From CAWVWD01 sp045106825 (lineage in GTDB: Bacteria > Bacteroidota > Bacteroidia > Chitinophagales > Saprospiraceae): 42,132 nucleotides of DNA. The position numbers were made by a program, and so were the translations under genes. Positions within the stretch are counted from its first letter, which is position 1, and every line of letters starts with the position of its first letter. The stretch lies in the NCBI GenBank assembly GCA_045106825.1, contig JBGCFH010000009.1, positions 1 to 42,132 of the forward strand. Reading direction: 5' to 3'. Of this stretch, positions 17,617 through 24,852 are shown piece by piece. The notes below the pieces were generated by a model that was not told the DNA's origin, ran no database searches, and saw nothing but the letters and a program-made list of their open reading frames with translations.

Positions 17617-18651
17617 ATGGGATTATTCAACTTTATTCGTGATGAATTTTTGGAGGTTATAGAATATGTCGAAGATGACAAAGATATTGTTCTATGGAAA
17701 TTTCCTGATAAAGATAGAGAAATCAAGTATGGCGCTCAACTTACGGTTAGAGAATCACAAGTAGCAATGTTTCTTGACGAAGGTCAATTTGGAGATATTT
17801 TTGAGCCAGGTCGTCATAAATTGATTACGGACAATATGCCAATTTTGACCACGATAAAATCGTGGAAATATGGCTTTGAATCGCCATTCAAAGCGGATGT
17901 TTATTATCTTAGTACACGTATTTTTCCTGCTCTAAAATGGGGAACTCCAAACCCAATTATTCTTCGTGATCCACAATTTAAGCAAGTTAGAGTAAAAGCA
18001 TTTGGAACATATTTCATTAGAATCAAAGATCCTCAAAAGTTTTTTACACAATATGCTGGTACCGGTCATATTGTTCGTATCAACGAACTCGAAAACCATC
18101 TTAGAGATATTGTTTCCCCAAAATTTGCGGAAGCTATCGCCGAAGCTGGTGTTTCTGTCTTAGATATGGTTGCTAACTATACGGAATTAGGAAATGCTGT
18201 TTTGCCTATTTTGCAACAAGACTTAGATGATTTTGGTATCGAATTGACAAAGTTCCAAATTACAAGTACATCATTGCCAAAAGAAGTCGAAGCATTTTAC
18301 GACAAAATGACGAATATGAACATGGTGGACGATATGAATAAGTTCCAGCAGTTTCAAATTTCGAATGCTATCGAAAAATCAGCAGAAAATCCAAGTGGCG
18401 GAAATACAGGTGTCGATATGGGAATGGGAATGGGAATAGCTCAAATGTTTATGAATCAAATGAATAAAGGGCAAAACCAGAACCAAAACCCACCGCAAAA
18501 TCAGAATCCACCACAAAATAACTCTGGTAAAGCGATGACTCGTGAAGAAATCATGGATACACTAAAAGGTTTAGGCGATTTAAAAGCCGCAGGGATTCTA
18601 ACAGATGAGGAGTTCAACGCTAAAAAAACCGAACTTTTAGCCAGACTTTAG
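17617..18651 (+). CDS. SPFH-domain protein with C-terminal SHOCT domain
   Basis: This 344-residue protein belongs to the bacterial SPFH (stomatin/prohibitin-like) group often annotated as virion core protein-like (YdjL-like). Residues about 1-240 carry the SPFH fold, with the typical segments WKFPDKDREIKYGAQLTVRE, FEPGRHKLITDNMPIL and FGTYFIRIKDPQKFF. A methionine-rich segment (DMGMGMGIAQMFMNQMN) and a Gln/Asn/Pro-rich linker with three PPQNQN-like repeats follow. The last 30 residues form a SHOCT domain (LKAAGILTDEEFNAKKTELL). No signal peptide or transmembrane segment is visible, so it probably assembles peripherally at the membrane. A role in membrane organisation or stress is inferred from the family. 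Its stop codon is the first base triplet of the 9-bp repeat array that follows. Confidence 0.85.
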   Translation: MGLFNFIRDEFLEVIEYVEDDKDIVLWKFPDKDREIKYGAQLTVRESQVAMFLDEGQFGDIFEPGRHKLITDNMPILTTIKSWKYGFESPFKADVYYLSTRIFPALKWGTPNPIILRDPQFKQVRVKAFGTYFIRIKDPQKFFTQYAGTGHIVRINELENHLRDIVSPKFAEAIAEAGVSVLDMVANYTELGNAVLPILQQDLDDFGIELTKFQITSTSLPKEVEAFYDKMTNMNMVDDMNKFQQFQISNAIEKSAENPSGGNTGVDMGMGMGIAQMFMNQMNKGQNQNQNPPQNQNPPQNNSGKAMTREEIMDTLKGLGDLKAAGILTDEEFNAKKTELLARL

Positions 18652-18732
18652 TGGTTTAAGTGGTTTAAGTAGTTTAAGTAGTTTTAATAGTTCTTACGAA
18701 CCACAACTACTTAAACTACTAAACTACCTAAC
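18651..18732. repeat. 9-bp tandem repeat folded as inverted repeat (AGTRGTTTA units)
   Basis: Starting in the TAG stop of the SPFH gene, four or five copies of AGTGGTTTA/AGTAGTTTA follow each other to about 18693. The complementary strand of the same unit (ACTACTTAAACTACTAAACT) then returns from 18701 to 18732, forming a long hairpin with a short loop. The same 9-bp unit builds a second array at 24757-24852. It lies between convergent genes and may also act as a terminator. Confidence 0.75.
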
Positions 18733-18746
18733 GACTAAAACTAAAA

Positions 18747-19271
18747 TTACTCTCCAATATTCTGTACGAACCATTCGATATATTGTGCATCTTGCAGTGT
18801 TTTTTCATTATCAAAAGGACTTGGAAAACGAGTTGCACCTTTACAAACATGATTTCTATCATAAGCTACTTCTTTAAAAAGCGGAACTGCCCATTGTCCA
18901 CATTCTGAATACGTAAACGTATAGTTCATCGTAATAATGAAATCCTCTATCTCTGCATCTTCAACAACTTCGGTACGATATGCACTTGGTGTACCATCAG
19001 TTACTTCCAATTTTCCAATTTTAATTACTTTTGCGATAATGGATACTTTTTCCTCATTATAACTACACACTTCAATTCTCGTACTCAATACTTTCATTAA
19101 GTAAACCTCGTCTGTATCACAACAATCACAATAATCCAAAATAAATGGATGTTGCGTCAAATGTTCGATAACATGTTGTGCTTGTTCTTCTGTTAAGTCT
19201 TCCCACGGATCGGCAAGAACTGACGAAAAAATCATCAATGTACTTACTAATGATAATAGTATTTTTTTCAT
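18747..19271 (-). CDS. secreted protein, cysteine-containing, unknown function
   Basis: I do not recognise this 174-residue protein. The N-terminus MKKILLSLVSTLMIFSSVLA is a clear signal peptide with cleavage before DPWEDL, so the protein is exported. The mature part begins with a helical stretch (LTEEQAQHVIEHLTQHPFIL) followed by DYCDCCDTDEVYLMKV, a cysteine cluster (three cysteines in four positions) that could bind metal or form disulfides. The C-terminal half looks strand-rich and ends VAYDRNHVCKGATRF, with a further cysteine. The next gene on the same strand, another small exported protein, is 82 bases upstream; the two may be co-transcribed. Confidence 0.7.
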   Translation of the reverse strand: MKKILLSLVSTLMIFSSVLADPWEDLTEEQAQHVIEHLTQHPFILDYCDCCDTDEVYLMKVLSTRIEVCSYNEEKVSIIAKVIKIGKLEVTDGTPSAYRTEVVEDAEIEDFIITMNYTFTYSECGQWAVPLFKEVAYDRNHVCKGATRFPSPFDNEKTLQDAQYIEWFVQNIGE

Positions 19272-19353
19272 AAAAAGATATTTTTAATTGTTATTAATAT
19301 TAATGAATAAGTTTTGGGCTCTGGACAAAATTGTCAATGAACCATAGATTTAT

Positions 19354-19851
19354 CTATGTACGACTATCTGTAAAATATATTGACTTCAAACGATTGTCTT
19401 TAAAATTGAAAATCCAGACAGATTCTCCTACTTGACAACAACTTAACTCGATTTTGTCCTTACTTAATGACATATAAGGTCGCTTTTCATTATTGAATAA
19501 TCGAAGGAAAATAGTTTCAAAATCTTGACGTTTTTGTCCTATTTCGATACCATAATTCAAAAATTGTCCCTTAGATTTTATAACAACTTCTGATACATTG
19601 TCATTACGAAATTCGATATAAGAACTATCTTTAGAATAAGTAAAATCAAAATCGCTATCTTCATTTGATTTGATGCAATTAGCATCTAAATAAGTGCGAT
19701 TTTCAGGATTTTCAATAAAAGCCTCAACACTAATTTTTAGATTTGGATTTATTGCATTATCCAACATCAAAGGTTCATTTTCAGGTTTGTCTAACTTTGA
19801 GGTACAACTTATTAGAAGTAGAACAGGTAACAATAATACGAAATGTTTCAT
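19354..19851 (-). CDS. putative lipoprotein, unknown function
   Basis: I do not recognise this 165-residue protein. The N-terminus MKHFVLLLPVLLLISCTSK carries a lipobox with the cysteine at residue 16. The rest is polar and strand-rich. The segment GIEIGQKRQDFETIFLRLF resembles the small-fold pattern of SmpA/BamE-like lipoproteins, in which a glycine-rich turn precedes a helix after IxIGxxxxxVxxxF, but the match is weak and I would not name it on that basis. Two further cysteines occur together (LSCCQVGESVW). It precedes the other exported protein on the same strand and diverges from the DUF3817 gene. Confidence 0.65.
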   Translation of the reverse strand: MKHFVLLLPVLLLISCTSKLDKPENEPLMLDNAINPNLKISVEAFIENPENRTYLDANCIKSNEDSDFDFTYSKDSSYIEFRNDNVSEVVIKSKGQFLNYGIEIGQKRQDFETIFLRLFNNEKRPYMSLSKDKIELSCCQVGESVWIFNFKDNRLKSIYFTDSRT

Positions 19852-19949
19852 GTTTTGTAGATTTATATGAATACTAATGGTACAAATTTAATTATTATTT
19901 TATAGCCGTGAAAACACAATAACTTTTCACTAAATAACTTTTCCTGTCT

Positions 19950-19957
19950 TACCTTTG
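19950..19957 (+). promoter_or_regulatory. Bacteroidota -7 element (TACCTTTG) for the DUF3817 gene
   Basis: TACCTTTG matches the Bacteroidota consensus TAnnTTTG. No clear TTG -33 element is found at the proper distance. The element lies 18 bases before the ATG at 19976, which implies a very short leader. It also shows that the TTG at 19955 belongs to the promoter and is not the start codon. Confidence 0.5.
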
Positions 19958-19975
19958 CCACAAATTTTAGAAATT

Positions 19976-20281
19976 ATGGAATTATTAAAAACAGCATTAG
20001 GAAGATTACGTTTTATTGCCTTTTTAGAAGGAACATCATTGTTATTAATTCTTTTTGTAACAATGCCTTTGAAGTATATTTTTGATTATCCGCAAGCAAA
20101 TATGATTATTGGAATGGCTCACGGATTGTTATTCATGTTGTATTTTTTGGCAATAGTTCGAGCAAAAATTGAGTTTGATTGGACATGGAAAACATTTGGT
20201 TTAGCGTTTGTCGCTTCGATTATTCCTTTTGGGACATTTTGGGCAGATAAAAAGATTTTTATGGCTAAAAATGAAGCATAA
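19976..20281 (+). CDS. DUF3817 family membrane protein
   Basis: This is a 101-residue integral membrane protein of the DUF3817 family, small three-helix proteins also found as a domain in some transporters. The hydrophobic segments are FIAFLEGTSLLLILFVTMPL, MIIGMAHGLLFMLYFLAIVR and FGLAFVASIIPFGTFWADKK. The GMAHGLLF and PFGTFWAD stretches are the family hallmarks. I chose ATG 19976 over the upstream TTG 19955, because the TTG lies in the probable promoter and the chosen start gives the typical family length. The biochemical function of the family is not known to me. It stands alone between divergent and same-strand neighbours. Confidence 0.85.
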   Translation: MELLKTALGRLRFIAFLEGTSLLLILFVTMPLKYIFDYPQANMIIGMAHGLLFMLYFLAIVRAKIEFDWTWKTFGLAFVASIIPFGTFWADKKIFMAKNEA

Positions 20282-20404
20282 ACTTATTACCTAAAATACG
20301 TTTAACATTCTAATAACTAAACAATCACAGTTATTTGCAAGTTGATTTAGTAATTTTGAAATAGAATAATATTCCTTCCGTTTTAAATACTAAAAACTTG
20401 TACT

Positions 20405-21586
20405 ATGAGATTTAGCTTCATAATTTCGCTTATTATTGTGTTTGCAGCGTGTACTGTTACGGCTGAACCTCAACAATTTAGTGTCAAATATTATTCTGAA
20501 AATGTCAGTTTTGATTTTGATAATACGACGTTGCCAGAAGATTATATTCGCTTTGACGAATGGTTTGCAAAACGTTTTTATTATAAATTAGGACAAAGTG
20601 ACTTGAGCAGTTTAGTTGCTACGATTATCCAAAATCAAAATGATTATAATTTAAATGGTTGGTTGACGTATGGTTTAATCAAAAAAATTGTGGACGAAGT
20701 TGCTGCCGATAAATCTACTAATTATCAACGTTTACTGACTTGGTTTTTATTAAACAAAACAGGTTATGATGCACGATTAGCACATTATCACAATGAATAT
20801 TATATACAAGTTCATACAACGGATGATTTATATGAAATTCCATTTTTTGAATTAGATAACCGAGTGTTTATCAATATCACAGCCGTTGAAGGTTCTAAGT
20901 CAAATCGTAAAAAAAAGAGCTTAGAGTTTTATTTAATTGAGTTTAAAGCAAATCCTAAGGGCGAATCTTTATCTTTTAATTTAAGTCAATTACCGACTTT
21001 CTCACCGAACATTATCAAGAAAACTTTACGATTTTGGGGAAGTGGACAACGACAAGAAATGACGGTTAAATTGGATAAAAATATCATTGAACTTATGAAT
21101 GATTATCCGATTGTGGAAGAAAAAGATTATGTTTTTCGCCAACTTTCACCAACTTTAAAAGCCTCATTGATTCCTCAATTAAGAGAAAAAATTATCGGAA
21201 TGCCACAAACCGAAGCTGTTCAATTTATTTTAGGATTGACTCGTTCAGGGTTTCGATATAAAGAAGATACGGATAATTTTGGTTATAATCGACCAATGAT
21301 TGCGGACGAAGTATTGTACTATTCGTTTTCGGATTGTGAAGATCGTTCTGCTTTATTTTTTAATTTGGTTAAAGAATTATTGGATTTGCCAATGATTATT
21401 GTGGCGTATTCTGACCATTTGACAATCGGTGTGAAACTGAAAGAAAATAAAGGAAAACCATTGTATTATGACGGTGAAGCTTATACGATTTGTGATCCAA
21501 CTGGCCCAAGTAATACATCAAGAGTTGGGATTTATCCGAAAGGTTATGAGCGAAAAAGTTATGATGTGATTGGAACGCATGAGTAG
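20405..21586 (+). CDS. exported transglutaminase-like cysteine protein
   Basis: This is a 393-residue protein with a signal peptide (MRFSFIISLIIVFAACTVTA). A cysteine at residue 16 could make it a lipoprotein, although the lipobox is weak. The C-terminal part shows the transglutaminase-like catalytic triad: Cys311 in SFSDCEDRSALFF, His338 in YSDHLTIGV and Asp364 in TICDPTGP. Such domains in bacteria act mostly as cysteine proteases or peptide-modifying enzymes. The N-terminal 200 residues form a separate region that I do not recognise. TAATTTTG at 20351-20358 fits the -7 consensus, but no -33 element is seen. The gene converges on hsp70 with a perfect hairpin between. Substrate and partner are unknown. 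Confidence 0.8.
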   Translation: MRFSFIISLIIVFAACTVTAEPQQFSVKYYSENVSFDFDNTTLPEDYIRFDEWFAKRFYYKLGQSDLSSLVATIIQNQNDYNLNGWLTYGLIKKIVDEVAADKSTNYQRLLTWFLLNKTGYDARLAHYHNEYYIQVHTTDDLYEIPFFELDNRVFINITAVEGSKSNRKKKSLEFYLIEFKANPKGESLSFNLSQLPTFSPNIIKKTLRFWGSGQRQEMTVKLDKNIIELMNDYPIVEEKDYVFRQLSPTLKASLIPQLREKIIGMPQTEAVQFILGLTRSGFRYKEDTDNFGYNRPMIADEVLYYSFSDCEDRSALFFNLVKELLDLPMIIVAYSDHLTIGVKLKENKGKPLYYDGEAYTICDPTGPSNTSRVGIYPKGYERKSYDVIGTHE

Positions 21587-21707
21587 TTTGAACAAACAAA
21601 TCTTGATTAAGCTCCAGTCTATTATTTGCCGAAAGGCATATATTTTATGGCAATTTGGACAAAAGAAAAAGGTTAGTAGAAAAAGTTATTGTTGAGTAAA
21701 TTATCTG

Positions 21708-21740
21708 AAACCTGACAGGTTTTGAAAACCTGTCAGGTTT
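21708..21740. terminator. perfect 16-bp inverted repeat between convergent genes
   Basis: AAACCTGACAGGTTTT (21708-21723) is followed after a single base by its exact complement (21725-21740). A short T-run belongs to the arms. It lies just before the stop codon of the reverse-strand hsp70 gene and probably terminates both genes. The CCTGACAGG core is shared with the other intergenic repeats. Confidence 0.75.
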
Positions 21741-21744
21741 ATTA

Positions 21745-24228
21745 CTACCCAATTCCCGTTCCATTTCCTTCAAAACTCTGTTTCTCCTTATCGGGCAACA
21801 AACCAAACAAAGTATTCACACAAACACGCAATTTATCAATATTATCATTTTCAATCGCTTCTTCACCAGCTTTGATGTATTGCTCACCGACAGCAAGATT
21901 AGAATAAAGGTCTTTTTGCATCACAACATGATAGTACAAACCTTTTACATAATCACTACTTTTCCATAATATTTGACCACGCAAACGATACAATTTATCA
22001 ATTAACTCATTGATTTTCAATTTACTATTCGAAGCTAAAACGTTTTTCTCTTGAGCAATTAAATAATCAAATTGTTGCTGTTCTTTTTCGGAAACATCGT
22101 TGTATTCCATTGTCGATTGACAATAGCGTTTGGCTTGTGCGTATTCCATTTTGACTTGAATAATGTGCTTATCTCTCGTCAAACTATCGACTTGTTGAGC
22201 CAATTCACGCTTCTTCGTATCTATTTGAAATTTTTCGTCCGTGACATCATCTTCTGTTAGTTTTTTCGATAGTGTCAACAATTTTCGAATATCAACACGA
22301 GCTTGTTTCAGACCTTCTGCTGCTTTATAATTTTCTTGATTTTCAGCTTGTTGCAGTTCGTCACTTGCCTTTTTGTACAACGTCATCAACTCTTCACTCA
22401 ATCGACTGACGTTGACTTGTCGCTCCGAAGGTGTGAACACATTTTCAAATTCTTGATCCGTCAACATCAAATATACATTGATGCGTAAATCTCTCGATTC
22501 GGACATTTCTAATGTGATTTCTACATCCGAACCTTTGACCAAATCACGAGTTAAATCTTTGCCTGAAACACTGATAAAACCTATCGTTTGATTTGCTGAA
22601 GGCATCGCAAAACCTGGCCCTTCGACGATATTTATGGTGATGCTATCATCGCTTCCTTTACGAATCGTTTTCGTGATTTCTTTTACTAATGTTCGCTTAG
22701 TTGGTAGAATGGAATTTTTCTCAAAAATAACTTCCAAAACCGTTTGACCAGTTTCAAAATCATCAATTTCTAAGCAAATATCGTTTGGCAACGGTTGACC
22801 GACAACGTTGTATTTTCCTTGTGTAATGCCAATCAACGGCACATCAATTGGAACAATATCACCTTTTGAATTCGTGATTTTTAATTCAAAGAAATTGTGT
22901 GCATTTGCGGCTAAAGGCAACTCTTCCATGATTCGGTTTGCCAACGGTTTTACACTAGAGTCAAATCCGCCATCTTTACGAATCATTCGATATGATAAGT
23001 CCGTCAAATCGCCTTCAATCAATGCTGTGAAATATTCTTCTTCTTCTTGAGATGTTTTTTGATAAGCAGTTTTGATATTCAATCGTGACTTTATCTTATC
23101 CGTGTTTAATGATTGATTTTCAGCGATTTGCTTTGGTCGAGTTCCAGCATAAAAAGCTGCTCCGACTGCAACTGCTGTCGTAGGATCAATATTACAATTG
23201 ATGTCTACACCAAATGCAGCACCGACTTGCTCACGCACAAAAGGAATATAAGTCGAACCGCCAACCATTAATATAAACTTGATATTATTTGCCGTAAGGC
23301 TATTTCTATCCAAAATCGTCCGTACTTTTTCGATAGAAGATTGAATGTAAGGTTTGATGATTTTTTCAAATTGATACCGATTGATTTCTAAGTAACCATC
23401 AATAAAATCACCATTATCATCTTCGGTTTCAAACTCGATTTCCACGAGTTCAGAGTTCGTTAATTGTATCTTTGCTTCTTCGGCTTTGTGCATTAGTACA
23501 TGATACAATTTATTGTATTTGCCAGACGCAGATTTGAGTTCTTGTTCTAAATTATCGAATGTTCCTTGTGTCAATAAATACGGCACAACCAAATCTTCAA
23601 CAATCAATTTATCAAAATCTGCACCGCCCAAAAAGTTGTCACCTTCATGATCCACAACTTTCATTTCGCCATCTCCGATACGAACCAAAGCGACATCAAA
23701 TGTTCCGCCGCCTAAATCATAAACCAGCCATTGACCTTCTTCAAACGCATCTTCGTCTTTATTGGCGTAAGCCAAACTCGCTGCAATCGGTTCTTGTAAC
23801 AAAACAACTTGCTCAAAACCTGCTTCAATTCCTGCTTTTTTGGTTGCATTCGATTGAATTGTATCAAACGAAGCTGGAATCGTCACAACGGCTGCATCAA
23901 TATTTTCGCCAGTATGAACGAAGTTTTTCAACTCTTTCAAAACCTGTGCAGATAATTGAATTGGCGTTTTATCATCGTTCAATGAAGCAATTGGATATTT
24001 TTCCGAAGTTCCCATTTTTCGTTTGAATGAACCAACGACATTTTTTGGATCACGTTGCAAATATTCTCGGGCTTTATCACCAACGATGATTCTATTTTTG
24101 CGAAAAGCTACCACAGACGGCAGCGTTTGCTTCATATTCAATGGATTACGAAATAATTCTACTTTGCCATTTTCAAATTTGGCAATCGCAGAGTTGGTCG
24201 TTCCTAAGTCTATTCCAAAATTTATCAT
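21745..24228 (-). CDS. divergent Hsp70-family chaperone with long helical C-terminus
   Basis: This is an 827-residue Hsp70-family protein. The actin-like ATPase domain (about residues 1-375) is well preserved: GIDLGTTNSAIAKF at the start, VVTIPASFDTIQ, the adenosine site VYDLGGGTFDVALV and FILMVGGSTYIPFVREQV. A beta-rich substrate-binding-like part follows (about 400-570), then an unusually long charged helical tail of about 250 residues. It is much longer than DnaK (about 640) and lacks the DnaK C-terminal motif, so it is a side branch, not the housekeeping dnaK. I chose ATG 24228: it gives the family start MINFGIDLGTTNSAI, while the 39 codons further upstream encode only repeat-derived sequence. 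A small GrpE-like gene lies directly upstream on the same strand. Confidence 0.93.
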   Translation of the reverse strand: MINFGIDLGTTNSAIAKFENGKVELFRNPLNMKQTLPSVVAFRKNRIIVGDKAREYLQRDPKNVVGSFKRKMGTSEKYPIASLNDDKTPIQLSAQVLKELKNFVHTGENIDAAVVTIPASFDTIQSNATKKAGIEAGFEQVVLLQEPIAASLAYANKDEDAFEEGQWLVYDLGGGTFDVALVRIGDGEMKVVDHEGDNFLGGADFDKLIVEDLVVPYLLTQGTFDNLEQELKSASGKYNKLYHVLMHKAEEAKIQLTNSELVEIEFETEDDNGDFIDGYLEINRYQFEKIIKPYIQSSIEKVRTILDRNSLTANNIKFILMVGGSTYIPFVREQVGAAFGVDINCNIDPTTAVAVGAAFYAGTRPKQIAENQSLNTDKIKSRLNIKTAYQKTSQEEEEYFTALIEGDLTDLSYRMIRKDGGFDSSVKPLANRIMEELPLAANAHNFFELKITNSKGDIVPIDVPLIGITQGKYNVVGQPLPNDICLEIDDFETGQTVLEVIFEKNSILPTKRTLVKEITKTIRKGSDDSITINIVEGPGFAMPSANQTIGFISVSGKDLTRDLVKGSDVEITLEMSESRDLRINVYLMLTDQEFENVFTPSERQVNVSRLSEELMTLYKKASDELQQAENQENYKAAEGLKQARVDIRKLLTLSKKLTEDDVTDEKFQIDTKKRELAQQVDSLTRDKHIIQVKMEYAQAKRYCQSTMEYNDVSEKEQQQFDYLIAQEKNVLASNSKLKINELIDKLYRLRGQILWKSSDYVKGLYYHVVMQKDLYSNLAVGEQYIKAGEEAIENDNIDKLRVCVNTLFGLLPDKEKQSFEGNGTGIG

Positions 24229-24269
24229 ATTTCTTTGACGGTTGACGGAATCTAAAAAACCAGACACTT

Positions 24270-24381
24270 CCGTCATTCCGACGGAGGTCGGAATCTCCTT
24301 TACGTAAGAATACAAAGTTTGAACTTTATACACATTGAGTCTCAATTGTTCGGGAGATTCTGACCTACGTCGGAATGACGG
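24270..24381. repeat. inverted repeat element with CGTCATTCCGACG ends
   Basis: The 29-bp arms (24270-24298 and 24353-24381) are complementary at 27 of 29 positions and contain CGTCATTCCGACG and GGTCGGAATCTCC. The loop is 54 bases. The element occupies most of the gap between the GrpE-like gene and hsp70, so any read-through transcript would carry this large hairpin in the hsp70 leader. It looks like a member of a dispersed repeat family, but no second copy is present in the window. Confidence 0.7.
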
Positions 24382-24420
24382 ATTTTATTTAAATTTTTTT
24401 TAATTGTAAGTAAAACAACA

Positions 24421-24750
24421 TCAAACAGATTCAACAATCACAACGCCTGTTTGAATGATTTGGTGCATATTTCCGACTTTTTGGACAATTATCGGTTTTA
24501 TTACTTCCGTAATAATCAAATTATTAGACGAACGCCCAGAAATCGTTGCAGTAACATCGGTTCGAGTTTCGTTGTAGCGTTGTCCAATCGGATTGAGATA
24601 TTCAATATTCATTTCTTCTAATTGTGATTTGATACGTCGAATGTTTCGTTCGATGCTTCGTGTATTGTCCATTTTCTCCAGCTTCTTTTCCATATCAAAT
24701 ATCTGGTTGATAATCTGAAGCCAAGGTGATGGTAAGGTTGTGAAGTTCAT
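24421..24750 (-). CDS. small GrpE-like putative nucleotide exchange factor
   Basis: This is a 109-residue protein. A helical first half (IINQIFDMEKKLEKMDNTRS to about residue 48, coiled-coil-like) is followed by a short strand-rich second half. The order of elements in the second half recalls the GrpE C-terminal beta domain: a proline-glycine turn (YLNPIGQRYNETRTDV), then strands ending in ITEVIKPIIVQK, then IIQTGVVIVE, where GrpE has an analogous EV.....G......R.A.VVV layout. It is far shorter than GrpE (about 190). It sits immediately upstream of the divergent hsp70 on the same strand, which supports a nucleotide-exchange role. The function is inference from layout and context and not a firm family match. 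An unrelated coiled-coil protein is the main alternative. Confidence 0.5.
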   Translation of the reverse strand: MNFTTLPSPWLQIINQIFDMEKKLEKMDNTRSIERNIRRIKSQLEEMNIEYLNPIGQRYNETRTDVTATISGRSSNNLIITEVIKPIIVQKVGNMHQIIQTGVVIVESV

Positions 24751-24756
24751 TTTTTT

Positions 24757-24852
24757 TAGTTTGAGTAGTTTAAGTGGTTTGAGTAGTTTGAGTAGTTTGA
24801 GTAGTTTTTTCTTGCGTAGGAACTACTTAAACTATTAACTACTTAAACTACA
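24757..24852. repeat. 9-bp tandem repeat with inverted return arm (AGTRGTTTR units)
   Basis: About six units of AGTTTG/AGTAGTTTG/AGTGGTTTG run from 24757 to about 24810. The complementary unit (AACTACTTAAACTATTAACT) returns from 24821 to 24851. The return arm includes the stop codon and last codons of the propeller sensor kinase. The unit is the same as at 18651-18732. It separates the kinase from the GrpE-like gene on the same strand. Confidence 0.75.

Noticed and set aside
19955..19975. TTG start for the DUF3817 gene
   Set aside because: TTG 19955 is the end of the probable -7 element TACCTTTG; ATG 19976 gives the usual family length.
23559..24026. 155-residue forward frame inside hsp70
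   Set aside because: It is a shadow on the opposite strand of the conserved ATPase-domain coding sequence with no ribosome-binding context.
24229..24345. 39-codon N-terminal extension of the Hsp70 frame
   Set aside because: It runs through the inverted-repeat arm, and the family start MINFGIDLGTT begins at ATG 24228.
24757..24852. CRISPR-like array
   Set aside because: Units are 9 bp with no unique spacers between them and fold back on themselves; no cas genes are present.
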